Part shown: in pieces, positions 61,651 through 64,000 of the stretch
Layout of the letters: each line of letters starts with the position of its first letter
Numbering within the stretch: the stretch's first letter is position 1
Assembly (NCBI RefSeq): GCF_020882245.1
Contig: NC_083597.1
Span: forward strand, 54,042,152-54,106,151
Source: Rhopalosiphum padi
Lineage: Eukaryota > Arthropoda > Insecta > Hemiptera > Aphididae
Direction: 5' to 3'
Length of the DNA stretch: 64,000 bases
Notes under the pieces: generated by a model
Seen by the model: only the letters and a program-made list of their open reading frames with translations
What the model was told of the DNA's origin: nothing
Database searches by the model: none
Position numbers and translations under genes: made by a program

Positions 61651-62285
61651 GAACATCGTTTATATATTATATATAATTTCAAAATATTTTTAAAATAATA
61701 ACATAAGTAAGAAATACTCTCATAAAAAATTAGTTAAAATACTTTAAGTTATCAGTATAACTCAATATAAAAATCGTTTTAGAAGAATTAGTTTTTTCGG
61801 GGGGATGAATAATTAATACTCAATAAATCATAAAATATTGAACTTTAAATAGTCATAAAAAATAATTTTTTCTTTTCAGTAAACCTTTTTTGTTGTTGTT
61901 ATAGGTAAAAAAAAAGCTAATAAGAAATACTATATTAAATTTTTAAATTTTTATATAAAAAGACAATATTATATGAATATCTGATGAAAAAATAATTTTA
62001 AAATTGTACATTTTTAGACAAAAATTGTCAACATTTTAATTTAAAATAGATAATAGATAATAGATTTTTGATTACAGTAATTTAGTAAACGACTGATGAG
62101 GAACCCTGTATTAAATTTTAAATCATATTTGCTTGAATGTTCTTTGGTATAAACTTTATCACCAAATAATAAGACTATCTTCGTCTAGCATAGTTTTAAG
62201 TTATGACTCAATGTCGTTATAGTAACATACTTAACCTAGTCTACTAGTAGTCACCTACTATACAACAGACAGATAACTCACTTGA
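61651..62285 (+). repeat. Duplicated block Q, copy B
   Basis: Counterpart of 58568-59503 and shorter by the two segments noted there. It has a single AATCATATTTGCT (62121-62133), exactly where copy A has the direct-repeat-bounded extra 301 bp. Block Q may be an unrecognised repeat family or a local duplication. Confidence 0.88.
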
Positions 62286-63058
62286 AGCCTTTATTTTTAT
62301 TTTTCTATTAGTTTACGGTTTGGCTGAACTAAATGATAAATAGTTTTAAAAATTTTGGAAAGTTTAATCATTTAGTTAATATTGCACACCTAATAGTTAA
62401 TATATTATGATCTACGTATAATAAAGAAGGACTTACAAAGTTACAATTAATTAATTAATTTCTAAATAGGTACAATAACCTGCAGTTATTCACATTGGAC
62501 TGTTTATACACAAGTGATTATACCATTCCCGTTCGGTACCGCCCTGTTTAGGAACAATATACATACTCATATACTATTTTTACTGATTTTAAAATTAATC
62601 GATAGGTTCTAGTTAATATGCTCAGATAAATTGTTTAAAAGGAATATTATAACTAAAAATATTTTATATGTTCTAATACAATAAAATCAGTTATTTTATA
62701 TTATTAATACCTATCTAAAAATGTTTGATATGCATTGTCAATATATTTAAATATATAATTATAGTTCATAGGTTTTATTTATTGTATGGCTTATAGGATA
62801 CAATTATGTTTCATAAGTATCAATATAATAATTGTATTATATTGGATTGTTAAATAGGCAATTCAAATAAAAAATGTGTTGAAAATGTATTAGCGTAGGT
62901 ATTTTTTTTATAAAGCACTGTTTGATTAATATATATTATACAAATTGAAATGAAATATAAACAATGTTTTAATAAAATGTAATACTCCAGCCTATTCTGA
63001 TGTATTAACTTGATAATAGAGTATAACTATTAAATTACCTATTGAATGATTATGTAAT
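62286..63058. other. AT-rich non-coding DNA
   Basis: One small GC-richer spot (CCCGTTCGGTACCGCCCTG, 62528-62546) contains the palindrome GGTACC. No gene is recognised. Confidence 0.45.
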
Positions 63059-63200
63059 CATTTATTTATTTATTTATTTATTTAAATTGTTTACAGGCAT
63101 TTAGCCCAATTACAGCATGTATTTTTAAGACTAAACATACACAAAAATAAAAAATTTAAAAAAATGCATATATAATATTAGAATAACACTTTTATGGTAA
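63059..63200 (-). mobile_element. Probable LINE 3' end with (TAAA)n tail, minus strand
   Basis: On the plus strand a (TTTA)n run (about 63060-63084) is followed by TTACAGGCATTTAGCCCAAT and TACAGCATGTA. On the minus strand this reads as a GGGCTAAATGCCTGTAA stretch ending in (AAAT)n, the form of many insect non-LTR retrotransposon 3' ends. The upstream body on the minus strand (beyond about 63200) is AT-rich and has no reading frame, so the copy would be 5'-truncated. The family is not identified. Confidence 0.45.
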
Positions 63201-64000
63201 TATAAAAATAATAATAATAATTAGTAAGAGAAAGAATTACTATCAAAACTAAATTATTTTGAACATATTAAAAAATAATAAGGAAGAATATGTTTCCTGC
63301 AGACAAATTTATTTAAATATAAAAAAAAATTGACTATAATAGATAACTTAGGTATTATCTAATTTTTACAAGATTTCATAAATAATTTCTTTTATCGCAA
63401 TGTATTAAATTTTCAATTTTAACACCTAATTTTTGATAATTTAATACAAGATTCCTCAATAATTCATATTATAGAAACATTCATAACCTACGAAAATCTA
63501 ATATTCGCTAATTTTTTTTACAGACATCATAGTTCAAATTTTGAAATTAGATATTTGAATAAAAAATTTAGGAGTAAAGACAATGTCCACAACAAACATA
63601 TTATTATGAAATTAAAAATATAAATGCAAATGCAATAATTTTTATATGTGTAATATGTTATAGCGTATAGGTGTAGTCTATAATTTTAATTAATTGTAAA
63701 AGGTAAAACCATATAATTTCAATAATAAATAATTATTAAAAAATATCCTAGAGATATCGGGCTAAAGTTTAAATATATAGTAGTACCTATATAAGAATGT
63801 TTTATCTAGTTTTATAAATTAACAAAAAATATTTAATAAAAAATATTAGAATTACTGCAATGATGAACAAATGTTTACGGTACCAAAAAAAAGGAACTAA
63901 AAATTAGGATGAAAACTTAATACAGAAAAACTACATATTAAAATAAAAAATAAATTAATAATTATATAAGTAGAATTAGAAGTTAAAGAATACAGTCTAT
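63201..64000. other. AT-rich non-coding DNA to the window end
   Basis: AT-rich with short T- and A-runs. Phrases such as CAAGATTCCTC and AAATTTTCAATTTTAACACC resemble repeat P on the minus strand but are too short to call. Confidence 0.45.

Overview
The window looks like an insect nuclear chromosome segment, most likely from an aphid (Hemiptera). That guess rests on overall character: a very AT-rich background, frequent short A/T dinucleotide runs, (GT)n tracts set in CpG-rich patches, and dispersed non-coding repeats of a kind I associate with aphid genomes. I recognise no protein-coding gene, rRNA or tRNA. All open frames are short (the longest is 175 codons), low in complexity, and either cross microsatellites or come from satellite DNA. 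I treat the whole 64 kb as intergenic, intronic or heterochromatic.

Left arm (1-30,847): AT-rich non-coding DNA with about a dozen GC/CpG-richer patches (near 0.2-0.6, 2.6-2.9, 7.2-7.9, 10.7-11.6, 14.1-14.6, 15.1-16.0, 17.3-17.7, 20.6-21.2, 22.0-22.9, 25.5-25.9 and 27.1-27.6 kb). Every long (GT)n/(CA)n tract lies in one of these patches. This arm also holds two copies of a fold-back MITE with TA target sites (1116-1808 and 26298-27017), a hAT-like MITE with an imperfect 8-bp duplication (8356-8778), a short Helitron (23913-24098) and two copies of a dispersed repeat here called P (12540-13490 on -, 18078-19870 on +).

Centre (30,848 to about 57,364): a 26-kb satellite with at least four levels of organisation. 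A basic unit of about 30 bp (core GGAAATATGGAGG followed by TTTTACGG) is built into 625-bp higher-order units. These sit in blocks of about 3.0 kb (3054 and 2931 bp), and two such blocks make a 5985-bp super-repeat present 2.4 times almost without change. The left and right edges are more diverged. The + strand is G-rich and C-poor, and most basic units keep one CpG in an ACGG motif.

Right arm (57,365-64,000): the decayed satellite edge runs into a sequence triplicated at 214-226 bp spacing. This contains the left end of a small MITE whose inverted right end lies at 58262-58324. After that come AT-rich DNA, two more P copies (about 59720-60290 and 60505-61335), a duplicated block pair (58568-59503 and 61651-62285) and a probable LINE 3' tail on the minus strand (63059-63200). 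CpG-rich patches are essentially absent here, unlike the left arm.

No operon or pathway can be described. The biology of the window is its repeats: satellite amplification, decay at the array edges, and non-autonomous transposons. All alignments were made by eye, so positions are accurate to a few bases for exact markers and to tens of bases for diverged boundaries.
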